64,000 nt of DNA, taken from contig NC_089431.1 of assembly GCF_026210795.1 (NCBI RefSeq), positions 1,612,001 through 1,676,000 of the forward strand, given 5' to 3'. The notes beneath the pieces were generated by a model. The model was not told where the DNA came from and searched no databases. It saw only the letters and a list, made by a program, of their open reading frames with translations. The DNA is from Rhizophagus irregularis. Taxonomy: Eukaryota; Glomeromycota; Glomeromycetes; Glomerales; Glomeraceae. How positions within the stretch are numbered: position 1 is the stretch's first letter; every line of letters starts with the position of its first letter. Of this stretch, positions 1-11,329 are shown in pieces. The translations under genes were made by a program, and so were the position numbers.

Positions 1-5
1 TAATT

Positions 6-2483
6 ATGGAATTGAATTTATTATATAATATTCGTTCAATTTTTGATAATCAATTGCAAGCTAAGGTTAATAATTTTATAATTCAAATTAATGATCAAGG
101 AATTCTAGGAAAAATAATGGAGATTCATTTAGTAGATATTCAAAATAAACTACTTTTACCTTTCAATCCTTTAATTAATTTTCCTTTTTCTAATAAAGAT
201 TTAATCTTTATGGGTCAACATTTGCGAAATAATTTTATTATTAATAATTTATTATTAATGAAAAGTTATAATTTTAGTATAGAATTTAATAAACACAATA
301 TTGGGAAAAATAGTACTGTATTAGGAAGGGGTCGTCATATTATGGAAATTGTTGGAACTGAAAGTTTTTTGAAAAATATAAAAATTTTACGTATGAATAA
401 TTTATACTTTTTGGACCAATTTTTATCTCCTGATAACAAAACTCTTCTGACATGGTGGAATATAAAAAATAAGATATTTGCTCTTAGTAATAATAGAAAT
501 AGTAATGTAGTTAATACGCCAAATATATATAAAAAAATTCAGTCTTTAGTTACAACTAATGGAAAAAATTATAATGTTAAAGAGGAATATATAGATAATA
601 ATGTAGTGACAAATTTGGGTGGTTATGAATTTTTACCAATTAATATTCATATTAATAATATTATAACATCTTTTAATATGTTTCATTTTAAAAATATTTA
701 TGGAAAAATAATTGAAGAAAAGCCCTTTACATATATTTTTGAACATTTTAAAAGAATATCGAACACAAGTGAAATTAATTTGTTTATTAAAGTATGTAAT
801 GGTTGTGAATATAATATTGGTCAAATAGAGGGTAAATGTATAATAGAATCAATGAAAACTGAAATATATGAAGTGAGATATAAAAGACTTATTAAATGGA
901 AGGGATATAAGGCATATCTTCTAAAGGAAGCACAACATAATTATATGGAAAATATTATAAGATATGATCAATTTTTTAAACGAAACCCTTTATATTACTC
1001 TTCATATGATAATTATCAATTACGTTTTGATGAAAATAGTTTAGATATTATTGAAAAATATATAGATTTATCATTAGATAAACAGAAATTATTTGATTCA
1101 AGAAAAATTTTATATGATTCAAATGTTAAAGATTTTGTTTGGTATACAGATGGTTCAATTAAAGATATTACCAAAGAATATGTATCAGCTACTTTTGGAA
1201 CAACTTTTTATAATTTGTCCTTGCAAAAAATTTTGGAATTAATATCATCTTATAATAATTGGATTTCATCAACACGTGCAGAAATTTTTGCTTTATTAAT
1301 TACTTTGCTAATAGCACCTTCTAATAGTAATTTAACAGTTTATACAGATAGTGCTAGCATTATTAGTAATTTTGAAAAATTTAAATTTTATAATTTTACT
1401 TTAGTTACTAGACAAATTTTTAAAATTAGTAATAACAACATTCTTTGGAAAATAATTATGGATATTATTAAAGAAAATAATTTATCTGTTAATATATTTA
1501 AAGTTAATGCTCATACAGATGATGCTTTAAATAATTATGTCGACAATATTGTTTCTTTGGCACATAATGATCAAAATTTAGGAATTAATTTAAATTATAA
1601 TAATTTTTATGATCTTCCTTGGATTCCCAAATGGAATGGCATAGTTATAGAAAAATCTTTAAGAAAGTTAATTACATTAACAACCAATACGAAAAATTTG
1701 GAAAGGTTTTTAAATTTAAATAGAAATGATAAGTATAGAAAATGTGAAATAGATTGGTCAATTTTTTTTAATAATTTTTTGGGAGAAAAACAAAAATTAT
1801 ACACTGATTTCAAAGAATCAAAAATTAGAAGACGCAAAATTCAGTTGATGATTGAAGAACTTCCTTGCATTGAACAAATTAAAAGAACTTTATTTTCATT
1901 ATATAAAGAAAGGTTTTGTCCTATGTGTGAAGAGGATGAAGAAGATTTCAATCATATCTGGTTTTGTGAAGAAAGACGAGAGGATATGGATGATTTAATT
2001 TCAGGAGTACAAAATTGGCTTCTTTTAGAAATTAATAAAATTTTAGATCCTATTAATCATATTACTCTTGAACATATTAAAAATCTCAATGATATTTGGA
2101 AACTTGAAGTATCAGAGGATCACATAACTTTCATAGATTTAATTAAAGGTTTCTTTCCTTGTTCGTTAATTAATTTTTTTAAACAATTATTATCTATGAA
2201 ATCAAAAGTTGAAATTTTGTCATATAATTTTAGGAATGAAATTTTGGATAAATCTATGATTTTTTGGAAAGTGAGGTGTAATAAACTTAATGAAATTGAT
2301 AGAGGTTTGGGAATTGATAAAAATGTTAAAAAACAACATTTTGGTAAAGAGCAGTTTATTGACAAAACGCGTAAATCAAAAAATAAGAAATACTTTAATC
2401 TACAAAGTCTTCAAAGTCATATTTATTTTGGGGGTAATACAATAGATTACTATAATATTGTTGATTACGGTAGTGTTTCGTAG
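6..2483 (+). CDS. LINE (non-LTR retrotransposon) ORF2, C-terminal part with RNase H
   Basis: The 825 residues are the C-terminal part of a LINE polyprotein. An RNase H domain lies around residues 375-530: YTDGS with the first Asp, a STRAE segment with the Glu, YTDSA with the second Asp, and an AHTDDALN segment near the end. RNase H removes the RNA strand during target-primed reverse transcription. A CPMC...H...C cluster near residue 640 resembles the zinc-binding motif found after RNase H in LINE ORF2 proteins. No reverse transcriptase motif is visible, and the reading frame is open up to the window edge. The listed Met is therefore probably internal, and endonuclease and RT should lie upstream. 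No stop interrupts the visible part. Codon use is very AT-rich, like the flanks. Confidence 0.8.
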   Translation: MELNLLYNIRSIFDNQLQAKVNNFIIQINDQGILGKIMEIHLVDIQNKLLLPFNPLINFPFSNKDLIFMGQHLRNNFIINNLLLMKSYNFSIEFNKHNIGKNSTVLGRGRHIMEIVGTESFLKNIKILRMNNLYFLDQFLSPDNKTLLTWWNIKNKIFALSNNRNSNVVNTPNIYKKIQSLVTTNGKNYNVKEEYIDNNVVTNLGGYEFLPINIHINNIITSFNMFHFKNIYGKIIEEKPFTYIFEHFKRISNTSEINLFIKVCNGCEYNIGQIEGKCIIESMKTEIYEVRYKRLIKWKGYKAYLLKEAQHNYMENIIRYDQFFKRNPLYYSSYDNYQLRFDENSLDIIEKYIDLSLDKQKLFDSRKILYDSNVKDFVWYTDGSIKDITKEYVSATFGTTFYNLSLQKILELISSYNNWISSTRAEIFALLITLLIAPSNSNLTVYTDSASIISNFEKFKFYNFTLVTRQIFKISNNNILWKIIMDIIKENNLSVNIFKVNAHTDDALNNYVDNIVSLAHNDQNLGINLNYNNFYDLPWIPKWNGIVIEKSLRKLITLTTNTKNLERFLNLNRNDKYRKCEIDWSIFFNNFLGEKQKLYTDFKESKIRRRKIQLMIEELPCIEQIKRTLFSLYKERFCPMCEEDEEDFNHIWFCEERREDMDDLISGVQNWLLLEINKILDPINHITLEHIKNLNDIWKLEVSEDHITFIDLIKGFFPCSLINFFKQLLSMKSKVEILSYNFRNEILDKSMIFWKVRCNKLNEIDRGLGIDKNVKKQHFGKEQFIDKTRKSKNKKYFNLQSLQSHIYFGGNTIDYYNIVDYGSVS

Positions 2484-2781
2484 TATTATTTTTATTATCT
2501 TTTGATGTTGTAGTAGTAATTAAAGGAGTTGTGGTGAGTTTTTATATAACATTACCGAAGTCCATACGAATAGTAGTAGTTATGCGGATAGTTTAGTGAA
2601 CCTATTTGGGTGAGCAGGATGGTAGATAGTTCTTTTGAACATAAAATCTTAAGTCCCTATAATATTATAGTACTAGTTCGATCGTGTTCTTTACTAAATG
2701 TTATATAATGTAGATCTTTTCCTTTTTTGTAATTTTTCTTATTTCTAAATAAAGTTGACTTCGTTAAAAAAAAAAAAAAAA
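2484..2781 (+). other. LINE 3' UTR with polyadenylation signal and poly(A) tail
   Basis: About 280 bases of non-coding sequence follow the LINE stop. AATAAA lies at 2748-2753 and a run of 16 A at 2766-2781. A genomic poly(A) just after a polyadenylation signal is the expected 3' end of a LINE copied from mRNA, so the element ends at 2781. The matching target duplication would lie at the 5' end, outside the window. Confidence 0.75.
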
Positions 2782-2837
2782 TATCAAAATACGATTTTCA
2801 ATATATATAATACAAACTTATTTTTAAGATGTAATAT

Positions 2838-3029
2838 ATGTATAAACCTGTTAATTTTACCGTAGTACATGATGATAGTAAGGCTTATTGGGTTTCAATC
2901 ACGGATAGAGATTTATATGCATCATCAGAAGCTTGTTTTGCTGCAAGAATAGCACTATATCGAAAAACTTCATATTCCGGAGTGGTGAAAGGTTTTTCTT
3001 TTTTATGTGTGCAAGATAAAAGTTACTGA
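2838..3029 (+). CDS. small ORF, 63 aa, unrecognised
   Basis: The ORF starts at an ATG 57 bases after the LINE poly(A) and encodes 63 residues of fairly normal composition, including Trp and Cys. I recognise no motif, and it could be a remnant of a gene that the LINE landed in. It converges on the spliced minus-strand gene at 3330-5470. Support is weak because an ORF of this length can occur by chance. Confidence 0.2.
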   Translation: MYKPVNFTVVHDDSKAYWVSITDRDLYASSEACFAARIALYRKTSYSGVVKGFSFLCVQDKSY

Positions 3030-3329
3030 ACTAACTGAAGTGCTGTAATAGATAATCGATCAAATTCAATAGTACACAATGATATAATTGATGCCGTATC
3101 AACCAATAACTCTAAGTAACTTGCTTATATTTGTTCTAAATTTATTATGAATTTATTTGGTTAATTACATTGTAATATTTGACTATATTATTTTGATTGT
3201 AAAAAAAATCATAACACAATAAATCATATGATCCTTAAGTTTGAAATTTTATTTGCTTATTTTCATAGAATTTTTGATATCAGGTGTCAATAACGCGTAG
3301 CGCTCTTATAAAAAAACCCTTGTGTAGAG

Positions 3330-5470
3330 CTAATATCTTAAATCATATGGATAATCAACTATTTCTCCTTGTTCATTACAGTAATCAAAGCTAATTTTAT
3401 AATAATCAAATATAACTCCGATTATGAAAACTTCAGTTTTAGACCATATACGTTGATCAATTATAGGTTTTTCATGTCCATGAAAATATGTTGAAGCATG
3501 ATGATAAAGCCCACCCATACTTCTTTGAACATCGTCATACCTAAGAAAATTTTGGTGACATGCTCGCTCTACAGTATCAATAAAAGTTTTATCTTGAGAT
3601 AATAATTTAAGAGCTTTATCATATGGTTCATGAAATGAAATTGATTTACTTTTCGCTAAAATCTATTACAAAAACAAAAAAAAATTCTATTAACGTATAA
3701 AATCAGACAATAATAAATAAATAAATAATATAGAATTCTGTTACCTGAGCTCTTACAAATTCCAGAGTTCCGCGTACGTTAAGTAAATTTTCTTTTTGAG
3801 TAATTAACTTATCTTTATCTTTAATAATACTATTAAGTGTAGCCATTTCATTTGACATCTTTTGGTACTTATTTTCAAATATATCAATAATCTCCTGAAT
3901 TAGAGTTGATAATATTTCTTTCTCCCAATCAGCGAAAATTTCTTTTTTTTCTTTATTCCAGTCGTTCAATTTTTTATCCAACATATCTGAATTTATTAAA
4001 ATTTTATCAAATAATTTGATCATTTTATCATTTTGTGATATAATTAATTGAGCGGCTGTTTGATCTGGTCTTTCAAAATAATTATATAGACCTTTCTCGA
4101 TCGCTTTATAAATTGAGCGTGTTTGCTGAAAGTTCTAAGGATAATAATTTATTATAATTAATATACAGTACAATAACTTTCAGGATTTAAGAATATATAA
4201 AATATGATTAATTAGCTTAATACCAAAATTACAGGTGACTTGAACTTTTGAGATAAAATTGCATTTGATTCTTTAAACGCGTTAAAAGTATATTTTCCAA
4301 TACTTTCAGATATACTAGTGCGTGTTGACTAAAAATTTTACAAATAATTGATTAGTACAATTATTATTAAAAAAAAGTTTCGAATAATATCAGATATATA
4401 ATATAATTAGCTTACTTGACTATATGGCTAAGTATTTTACAAATTATAATTAATACAATTAATATACAAAAATTTCAAGAAATTAAAATATGATTAATTA
4501 AACCTACCAAGATTACAGAAGGTGTCTTCATTTTAATTGCATCAAGTAAGTGATTATTATATACTAGCTAAAATTTTACAAAATATAATTAATATAATTC
4601 ATATAAAAATATATAAAGTATAATTATTAACTTACTTGACTAGATGGAAAATCATTAAATGAACTAAAAGAAATTTTTCCAATACTTTTAAAATTACTGG
4701 TACATTGTGGCTAAAAATTTTACAAATTATAATTAATAAAATTACAATCAATATCTGATATACAAAAATTTCAAGAAATTAAGAATATATAAAATATTGA
4801 TTAGCTCACCAAGATTACAGAAGGCGTCTTGAGCAAATTGGTATGAGAACTAAAGGTCTTTTTAATTGTTTCAAGTAAGTTATCAATTATGTACTAACTA
4901 ATATTTTACAAATTAGAATATATAAAGTATAATTATTAGCTTACTTGACTTGATGGAAAAATATTAAACGAATTAAAAGTATTTTCTCCGATACTTTTAG
5001 TTAATGTAAAATTCCTATTACAATGTGGCTAAAAGTATTACAAATTATAATCAATACAATTAATATACAAAATTTCAAGAAATTAAGAATAAATAAAATA
5101 TAATTAATTAGCTTACCAAAATTACAGAAGGTACCTTGGGTAAAATAGTATGAGGACTAAAGGGCTCCCTTCTAATTGTACCAAATAAGTAATCATTATG
5201 TATTAACTAAAAATTTTACAAATTATAATTAGTACAGTTTATATAACTAATATATAAGATAAAATTTATTAATTAAAATTGCAAAAGATACATTGAATCT
5301 ATGAGATGAAATACTAATGTTATTTCTAGTCAATGGTGAGGGCTAAAATTTAACAAAATATATTTAATATCCTGTATAGAAATTTATATATAATCACTCA
5401 ATCTAGTAGTTACCGAAGTTAATCTTTTTGGAGGAAATCTTGCAACTAGGATTCTTGTAAAAGATGACAT
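3330..5470 (-). CDS. spliced gene with tandemly duplicated exons, unknown function (446 aa predicted)
   Basis: Eleven exons can be joined, all in phase 0 with GT/AG borders: 5470-5414, 5342-5292, 5206-5117, 5028-4945, 4893-4810, 4710-4636, 4567-4508, 4427-4416, 4328-4224, 4134-3745 and 3662-3330. The first exon begins with ATG (MSSFTRILVARF). The middle exons alternate between two types. One begins with Pro, carries a KSIGxxxFxSF core and ends PSSQ; the other ends TPSVIL. They give a Ser/Thr-rich, probably disordered segment. The 4134-3745 exon is charged and likely coiled-coil, around KKLNDWNKEKKEIF. The last exon is globular in composition (VERACHQNFLRYDDVQ) and ends at TAG. I recognise no family. 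The 12-nt exon PYSQ is the least certain part; skipping it would keep the frame. The splice model is inferred from consensus sites and unbroken phase, not from transcripts. Confidence 0.6.
4224..5342 (-). repeat. tandem array of a two-exon, two-intron cassette (~315 bp unit)
   Basis: Exon type A starts at 5342, 5028, 4710 and 4427; type B starts at 5206, 4893 and 4567. Spacing is 314, 318 and 283 bases for A and 313 and 326 for B. Introns are also alike, with recurring TTACAAATTATAAT and TTAGCTTAC stretches. The exon at 4328-4224 begins like type A (SIGKYTFNAF) and ends like type B (FKSPVIL), as if both were joined without the intron. Confidence 0.6.
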
Positions 5471-6818
5471 TATTAAAGAACTTTATCTGTGTGTTGATTG
5501 AGAGGCAAAATTATTTTTAACAAGAATACTTGAAAATATAAAATTAAAAGAAAGGATTTTTATAGTTTTTTTAATAATAAGAATATCATAGTAATAAGAA
5601 ATTATATACTTATTTAATTATATATTTATTTAATAATAAAAAATTCTAATTTTGAATTTTTCTAATAATAAAAACATCCACATATATTTAATAATGTTTC
5701 TTTATATATTTATTCAATAATGAGAATTTCTGAATTGATATTTCTAATAATCATATTTCCCTAAGTAATAGGTCAATCTCTGCATCTGATTTTAATAGTG
5801 AGAATATCTATATATAGTTAATAATAATAATAAAATGTTTATACTTATTTAATAATATATTTATTTAATAATAAAATTTTCTAATTTTAATAGTGAGAAT
5901 ATCTGTATATAGTTAATAATAATAATAAAATATTTATACTTATTTAATGATATATTTATTTGATAATAAAAATTTCTAATTTTACATTTTTCTAATAATA
6001 AAATCATCCCATATATTTAATAATGTTTATTTAGTAATATATTTAATCAATAATGAATCGATATTTCATATTTATTTATAAATATTATTATTATATTTCT
6101 ATAAAAAGGTTTAAATTAATTTTATAATTAAATATACTTATACTAAAAAATTGGAAAATCAAATTTTAAATATCCTTTAAATAAACTGTTATGTCATTCT
6201 TCCGCAATCAATGGATGATGAATACAATTTTTAATCAGTTATCAAACTTGACGTAATTAAGGTATAATAAATATATTTAGATGTTAACTCTGCCAAATTT
6301 TTAAGGATATATATAGTTTTTTTAACAAAAAAAAATGTCTAATGCTAATATTTCCTAAATTATCAATTATGATACTAATAATAGTTTAATTGCCCGCTTA
6401 CCCATGGAATAACAGTATTTAACAGGCAAAGGTTAGATACTCAAGGTTAATATAAAAAAATTTGTAAATAATTATAATAAATTTTATCACAATATAATCA
6501 CAATATACATATTTTATTATAAATTTCGCGATATTAATATCAAAGTCATGTTTATAAACCAACCATACTTATTTATTCTCGTGATAATCTGATTTTATTC
6601 TGACTCTGGCCAGTTTGGCTTGCATTAAGTAAACAGCGTATCACCTGATTAGTTTCGATCATTGATTTTATTGAATTTTTAAATTTTTTTTTTAATTATT
6701 GGTAAGAGAAGTTTTACATAAATATTAAATGCTTCCTTTTTATTATTTTATTATTTTTACGAAAACTTATTCCTAAACTATTTATTAACTTATTCCTTTA
6801 CAAAGCTATTTATTAATA
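5471..6818. other. AT-rich intergenic stretch with short repeats
   Basis: There is no credible gene. The stretch consists of TTTAATAATA-type low-complexity sequence. A unit of about 90 bp, beginning TAGTGAGAATATCT, occurs twice at about 5799 and 5889. The part from 6060 to 6818 shows nothing I can name. Confidence 0.5.
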
Positions 6819-6957
6819 TACCATATTCATCGGAAAATAAGCAACCCCTCGAAAATAAGCAACATGGGCGGAATTATGGCATTTTTTGGCCCGCATTACT
6901 AAATCTTGGCCTGCATTACGTGCAAAAGTTGTTGCTTATTTTCGGATGAATACGGTA
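6819..6957. mobile_element. short MITE with TA-flanked terminal inverted repeats
   Basis: The ends 6821-6845 and 6931-6955 are inverted copies with about two mismatches; the core is CGAAAATAAGCAAC. Each is flanked by TA, the usual target of Tc1/mariner elements. A third copy of CGAAAATAAGCAAC lies inside at about 6850. At about 139 bp there is no room for a transposase, so it is non-autonomous. Confidence 0.55.
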
Positions 6958-7277
6958 CTATTGCTGCAGTCCTGCGATAGGACCGTTTGGTTGTGATACG
7001 GTATGGTGCTATGCGCAATTTTCATGTCAGAATCCATATGAGAAAGTACAAGATTTTCAAAATGTGGTAAATCAATTTTTTGGAAAACAAGATTTTTTTG
7101 TCAGAAATAAATTGATCAAAATTTGAAATCAAATACTATTATTTAAAAAAAAACAACAAAAATACAATAAAGTTTACTTCGCACAAGTTAAACTAACTGA
7201 ATTAAATAAAGTAATTATTTTTTATTATATTAACTAAACCAAAAAAAATAAATTATTTCCAATGATTGGTATATATT
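6958..7277. other. intergenic, nothing recognised
   Basis: AT-rich sequence between the MITE and the hAT-like element. No gene or structured repeat was found. Confidence 0.5.
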
Positions 7278-7984
7278 TAGGGGTGGCAACGGTCGGTCAT
7301 GGTCAGTCATCGGTCGGTCATAACCGGTCAAGAACCTTTGACCGACCGACCGACCGTTGACTAACCGGTTAACCGACCGTTTGACCGACCAGTTAACTGA
7401 TCCTGAAAACGTTTGCGAAATGTATTTAATTGAAATACTTAATAAAAAATGTTTTCGCAACGTTTTCTATTAAAATAATTAAAAAAACGTTTGCGAAACA
7501 TTTTTTTTATTAAACAAGTTAACATTAAACATGGCAGGGAGCTATAGTCATAGTATAATTAGAACTATAATAATTCTGACTTTTTTTTAATTAAGTTGGT
7601 TTATACTACCATACAGTATCATAATTATGATAAATAGTTTTTAAGATTTAAAGAGAATTTCTAAATTTTAACTGGTGGAAAAATTACTGGTAGATCATGT
7701 GATTGTGTATTAAATATCTATGTGATTTATTATGATGATGCAATTTCATTTGGCTCGCTTCGCTCGCCGGGTTTTTCTAGCCAAACCATAACTTTCACTT
7801 TATTTGCAAAATTTTTTATTATATTTAACATATCTATAAAAAAAAATTTGAGAAAATTACTCTTAACTAGCTATTAACATAATTTTTTTCTCATTTGGTA
7901 AAGGATGATCATTTTCGGTTTATTTTGCTTGTTAATCATTTTTGGCTTAGTTATTTCACTTGTTAATCATTTTAAGGTTAATTA

Positions 7985-8640
7985 TCTTGATTGTTGTTTA
8001 TTTTTTGGTTCAAAAATAAAAAAATATATATATCAGAATATGTGATTAACTTTAAATAATAATACAGAAAGATTGTTTATTACTTGATAAAGCATTATTT
8101 AAAATTTACTATCATCATTTTGGAATTATAGCTCTGGAAAAAAAATTTTCATGATTACATTGTAATAAAACAATTCTACTATCCGATTGTTGATCATTTT
8201 TAGTTCTGAAAAAATTACGATAACTGAACATCATAATAATAAGACAATGATAATTAAATTTTACCATTTGGTTGTTGTTTATTGTTTTGTTTCAAAATAA
8301 AAAATTACTTGATATAACATTTATTTAAATTTTATCCATCCAATTGTTGAGAAAAAAAAAATTTTATGATAACATTGTAATAAATCAACAATTATATTAT
8401 CCGATTGTTAATCATTTTTAGAATTACTATCCTGAAAAAATTTTCATGATAGCATTATAACAATAATGAGATGATGATAATGAAAATTTACCATTCGATT
8501 GTTGTTTATTTTTTGGTTTAAAATAAAAAAAATATGTATCTATATTTAAATAAGTAATACAAACAAATTGTTTATTTACATAATATTAAAATTTGTCATC
8601 CGGTTGTTGATCATTTTGATTTGCTAAAAATTTTATCCCA
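7985..8640. repeat. degenerate tandem repeat inside the hAT-like element (unit ~230-280 bp)
   Basis: Blocks starting with a TTGTTGTTTATT phrase near 7990, 8271 and 8502 each continue with runs of A and T and a CCGATTGTTGATCATTTTTAG-like phrase. They look like three diverged copies of one unit. No ORF runs through them. Confidence 0.4.
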
Positions 8641-9042
8641 CAATTTTTAAGCAAGAAAGAACATTCTATAAAAGTGCAATATCACCTTATGGGTGGGTGG
8701 GTGGCACGTCACGTTATTGTAATGACTTGAAATGATTGACATGTCATGATAGGTTAACGTTAACTTAACATTAACATAAGATTAGTTTTTGGGTGATTTC
8801 CATTTTAAGATGCTGATCCCCATCTTTGGTATTGATTTGCTGATTATATAAATACATTTCAAATCAAGCTTTTCTATTTTAGTATGATCGGCAACCAACA
8901 AATCTTTTAGTGTTTTAATTACATTTCGCAAACGTTTTTAGGATCAGTTAAACGGTCGGTCAAATGGTCGGTCAGAGGTCTTTGACCGACTGATATCAGT
9001 CACGGTCATGACCGGTCATAACCGGTTAATGACCGTGACCGT

Positions 9043-9535
9043 TGTTAACAGGTCCGTCTCAGACTCTGTCAACTATAACTAAACGTTAGGGAGTCAATAG
9101 CTATAACGTAGTTTATATCAGCAAGTCACGCAAAAACACAATACGCAAAATATAACACAATCACAGTTCATTTTTAATATAAGAGTTTATTAAATAGTTA
9201 ATACAAGTTAATCCCTAACTTATACTATCTATTTTCTATCTATCTGACACACTGACACACACTTTAATTTAAGAAAAATCAAAAGATATTTATATAAAAA
9301 TAAAATATAAATAAAATAATATAACTAAAATAAATAAAGTAAATAAAATAAATGTAATAAATAAAAGAAATAATAAAAATAATAAAAATAACATAAATAA
9401 TATAAATAACAAAAATAACAATTGTAACGTTAATCAGATCTACAAAATTATTTGATTACATAATGATTGATCTACTAATTAATCATCTGATTTTTGAATC
9501 ACGTGATTTTTACTGCGCCATAATCTTCGTTATCA
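9043..9535 (-). repeat. gypsy-A 3' LTR
   Basis: Same length as the copy at 28013-28505, with two differences seen (9170 A versus 28140 G; 9258 C versus 28228 T). In the element's own sense it starts TGATAACG and ends CCTGTTAACA. The bases just upstream in that sense (GTGAGGGAGATT, near 9536-9547) form the polypurine tract that primes plus-strand synthesis. Confidence 0.9.
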
Positions 9536-9929
9536 AATCTCCCTCACTAAATTTTGAGTTCCCACGAAAAATAATTAAAGCCAAATAAATTTTATCTTGT
9601 CTTTTCACTTCACTCCCAACCCGCTAGTAAATGAAAAAAACTGGTCATCCATGTAATACCAAAACAGTAGGCCCTCGAAAGGGACACGAACCAAAGTCCA
9701 TGTAAAGCTAAGGTATTAGCCTTCTCAAATGTGGCCATCAAATGATCAGGACACGGGTGACATCGATCCTGGGAAGAAATTCATTATCAATTTAAAAGAA
9801 AATCATGAATTATGGGATCGGGATGGGCTGGTAAATCATCAGAAAATTGTTGTAAGTTTTTTTCCATAAATGTTAAAAATCTGGTAACCTAATTAAGATT
9901 TTTCTCGTCTCCTTTCTTTTCTCGTCATC
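9536..9929. other. gypsy-A 3' untranslated region, upstream of the antisense ORF
   Basis: No complete gene is seen. On the plus strand 9752-9850 is open for about 30 codons and ends at a GTAAG, so it could be a first exon of the antisense gene at 9930. This is only a possibility. Confidence 0.3.
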
Positions 9930-10637
9930 ATGGTATACAAGAAATACAATAACCAGAAATCTACGCCAAGAGAACGTATCAGACTAACTAAAAAGAAAAA
10001 TAAATGTAGTTCTCAAAAAACCCATAATAAGCGGTTTTTTGTTCGCAAATCTAAGAAAGAAAAAGAAGAAGGAAAGGAAACGCAAAAATTATCACAAAGG
10101 GCAGTTCGAGTGGCCTCTGAATTTTTTCTTCAAAACAGGGAACTTCGTGAAGAAATAATTCAACTACGTCAAGAAGTTCAAGAACTTCAGGAGGAAGTAC
10201 AAGTCCGAGAAGATTTTTCGATTATAAAATTTTCTCAAGAATCTCAGGTGCGACAAGAACTTCAACAACAAGTTCAACAACTGCAACAACAATTATCGTC
10301 GCTCCAGGAGCAACTCCAAGAAGCTTCGTCACGTGACGAATTAGTTGAACAACAACAAGCTCCTCCTCCTCCTCCTCTTACTAGTTCCGAACAGTATCAA
10401 CTAGTCGTCGAGAATGAAATTATGTTGAATGATATCCAGGAACGTGACGATTTCATTCAACGGCTTAAAAATGAGAGAGTAAATGAACATCTTGCTTTTT
10501 GTCGGCAAATTTCAGCTTTGAAGGAAGATTGCAATAGGTTGCGTCGGGAAAGAAATGCTGCACACCATAGGGCTGAAGGGATGATAGTTTTGCTTAGAAA
10601 TAGAGATAATTCTCGTAATCCTCCTTCTTCCGTATAA
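9930..10637 (+). CDS. antisense coiled-coil ORF inside gypsy-A (235 aa)
   Basis: The ORF lies between the integrase side and the 3' LTR of gypsy-A, on the opposite strand to every other gypsy-A gene. The first 60 residues are rich in Lys and Arg (RLTKKKNKCSSQK) and could bind nucleic acid or act as a nuclear signal. Residues about 65-145 are Glu/Gln/Leu heptads (LREEIIQLRQEVQELQEEV), a clear coiled coil. A Pro run follows, then a second charged helical stretch. It begins with ATG, has no internal stop and ends shortly before a long A/T homopolymer at about 10706-10734. I know no function. It could be a captured host gene or an element-encoded antisense protein. Confidence 0.5.
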   Translation: MVYKKYNNQKSTPRERIRLTKKKNKCSSQKTHNKRFFVRKSKKEKEEGKETQKLSQRAVRVASEFFLQNRELREEIIQLRQEVQELQEEVQVREDFSIIKFSQESQVRQELQQQVQQLQQQLSSLQEQLQEASSRDELVEQQQAPPPPPLTSSEQYQLVVENEIMLNDIQERDDFIQRLKNERVNEHLAFCRQISALKEDCNRLRRERNAAHHRAEGMIVLLRNRDNSRNPPSSV

Positions 10638-10897
10638 TTTTCTTTTCTATTATGTAATCATCTTTTATTATTTTGTTATATAATAAATATAATATATATA
10701 TGATAAAAAAAAATTTTTTTTTTTTTTTTTTTTTCGTATAAAATTTTGTAAATTTTCTGGGGCATTGAGTCACATATTCATGCTGATCATTTTTGATCAG
10801 TTTGTTCAACATAAAAACTAATTTGATTTGTCGATCGTCATTGATTTCTAATTTTGTCAATCATTCACGATTAATTTATCGATTTTAAGGATTATCA

Positions 10898-11299
10898 TTA
10901 ACTAAATTCAGCTCCACATAATAATCGAAATTCTTGTGACTTTAACTTTTTCAACATCATAAAAGTTACTAATTTTGTTCTAAATATTTGTTCTACTCCT
11001 ATATTAAGAAAAATATGATAGGTCCTAATACATCCTTGATAAAAGTGTGTCGTCATTCTAGATCTAAATAAAGTTTTCTGAGCACGTGATAATATTTGAT
11101 TTTCTAATAATTGTCCAAGTTTATAAGCATAAAATAAAGTGTATTGTCTCCTTTTTAGTCGTGAATATCTTTGTAATAATTGATAGTATTGGATAAATTT
11201 TTGGTCTGATGATGATTCGTCATTTACAGGATCTACAGGAAAAATTATTTCTATTGGTTCAATTTCCATTAAATCGTTGAAAATATCTACTGGAGTCAT
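10898..11299 (-). CDS. gypsy-A accessory ORF downstream of integrase (133 aa), unknown
   Basis: The ATG lies 30 bases after the integrase stop, in the same frame class as integrase. The protein has an acidic N-terminus and then a helical, basic part (LLQRYSRLKRRQYTLFYAY). There is no zinc knuckle, signal peptide or clear membrane segment, so it does not look like an envelope protein. The position between integrase and the 3' LTR is where some LTR elements carry an extra gene. Function is unknown. Confidence 0.5.
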   Translation of the reverse strand: MTPVDIFNDLMEIEPIEIIFPVDPVNDESSSDQKFIQYYQLLQRYSRLKRRQYTLFYAYKLGQLLENQILSRAQKTLFRSRMTTHFYQGCIRTYHIFLNIGVEQIFRTKLVTFMMLKKLKSQEFRLLCGAEFS

Positions 11300-11329
11300 T
11301 TTGAAAATTATTTCTTATTTACTGAACGT

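Noticed and set aside
10700-10740. Long A/T homopolymer as a transcription terminator
   Set aside because: It lies in a retroelement 3' region and is more likely a slippage-prone or copied poly(A). There is no hairpin before it.
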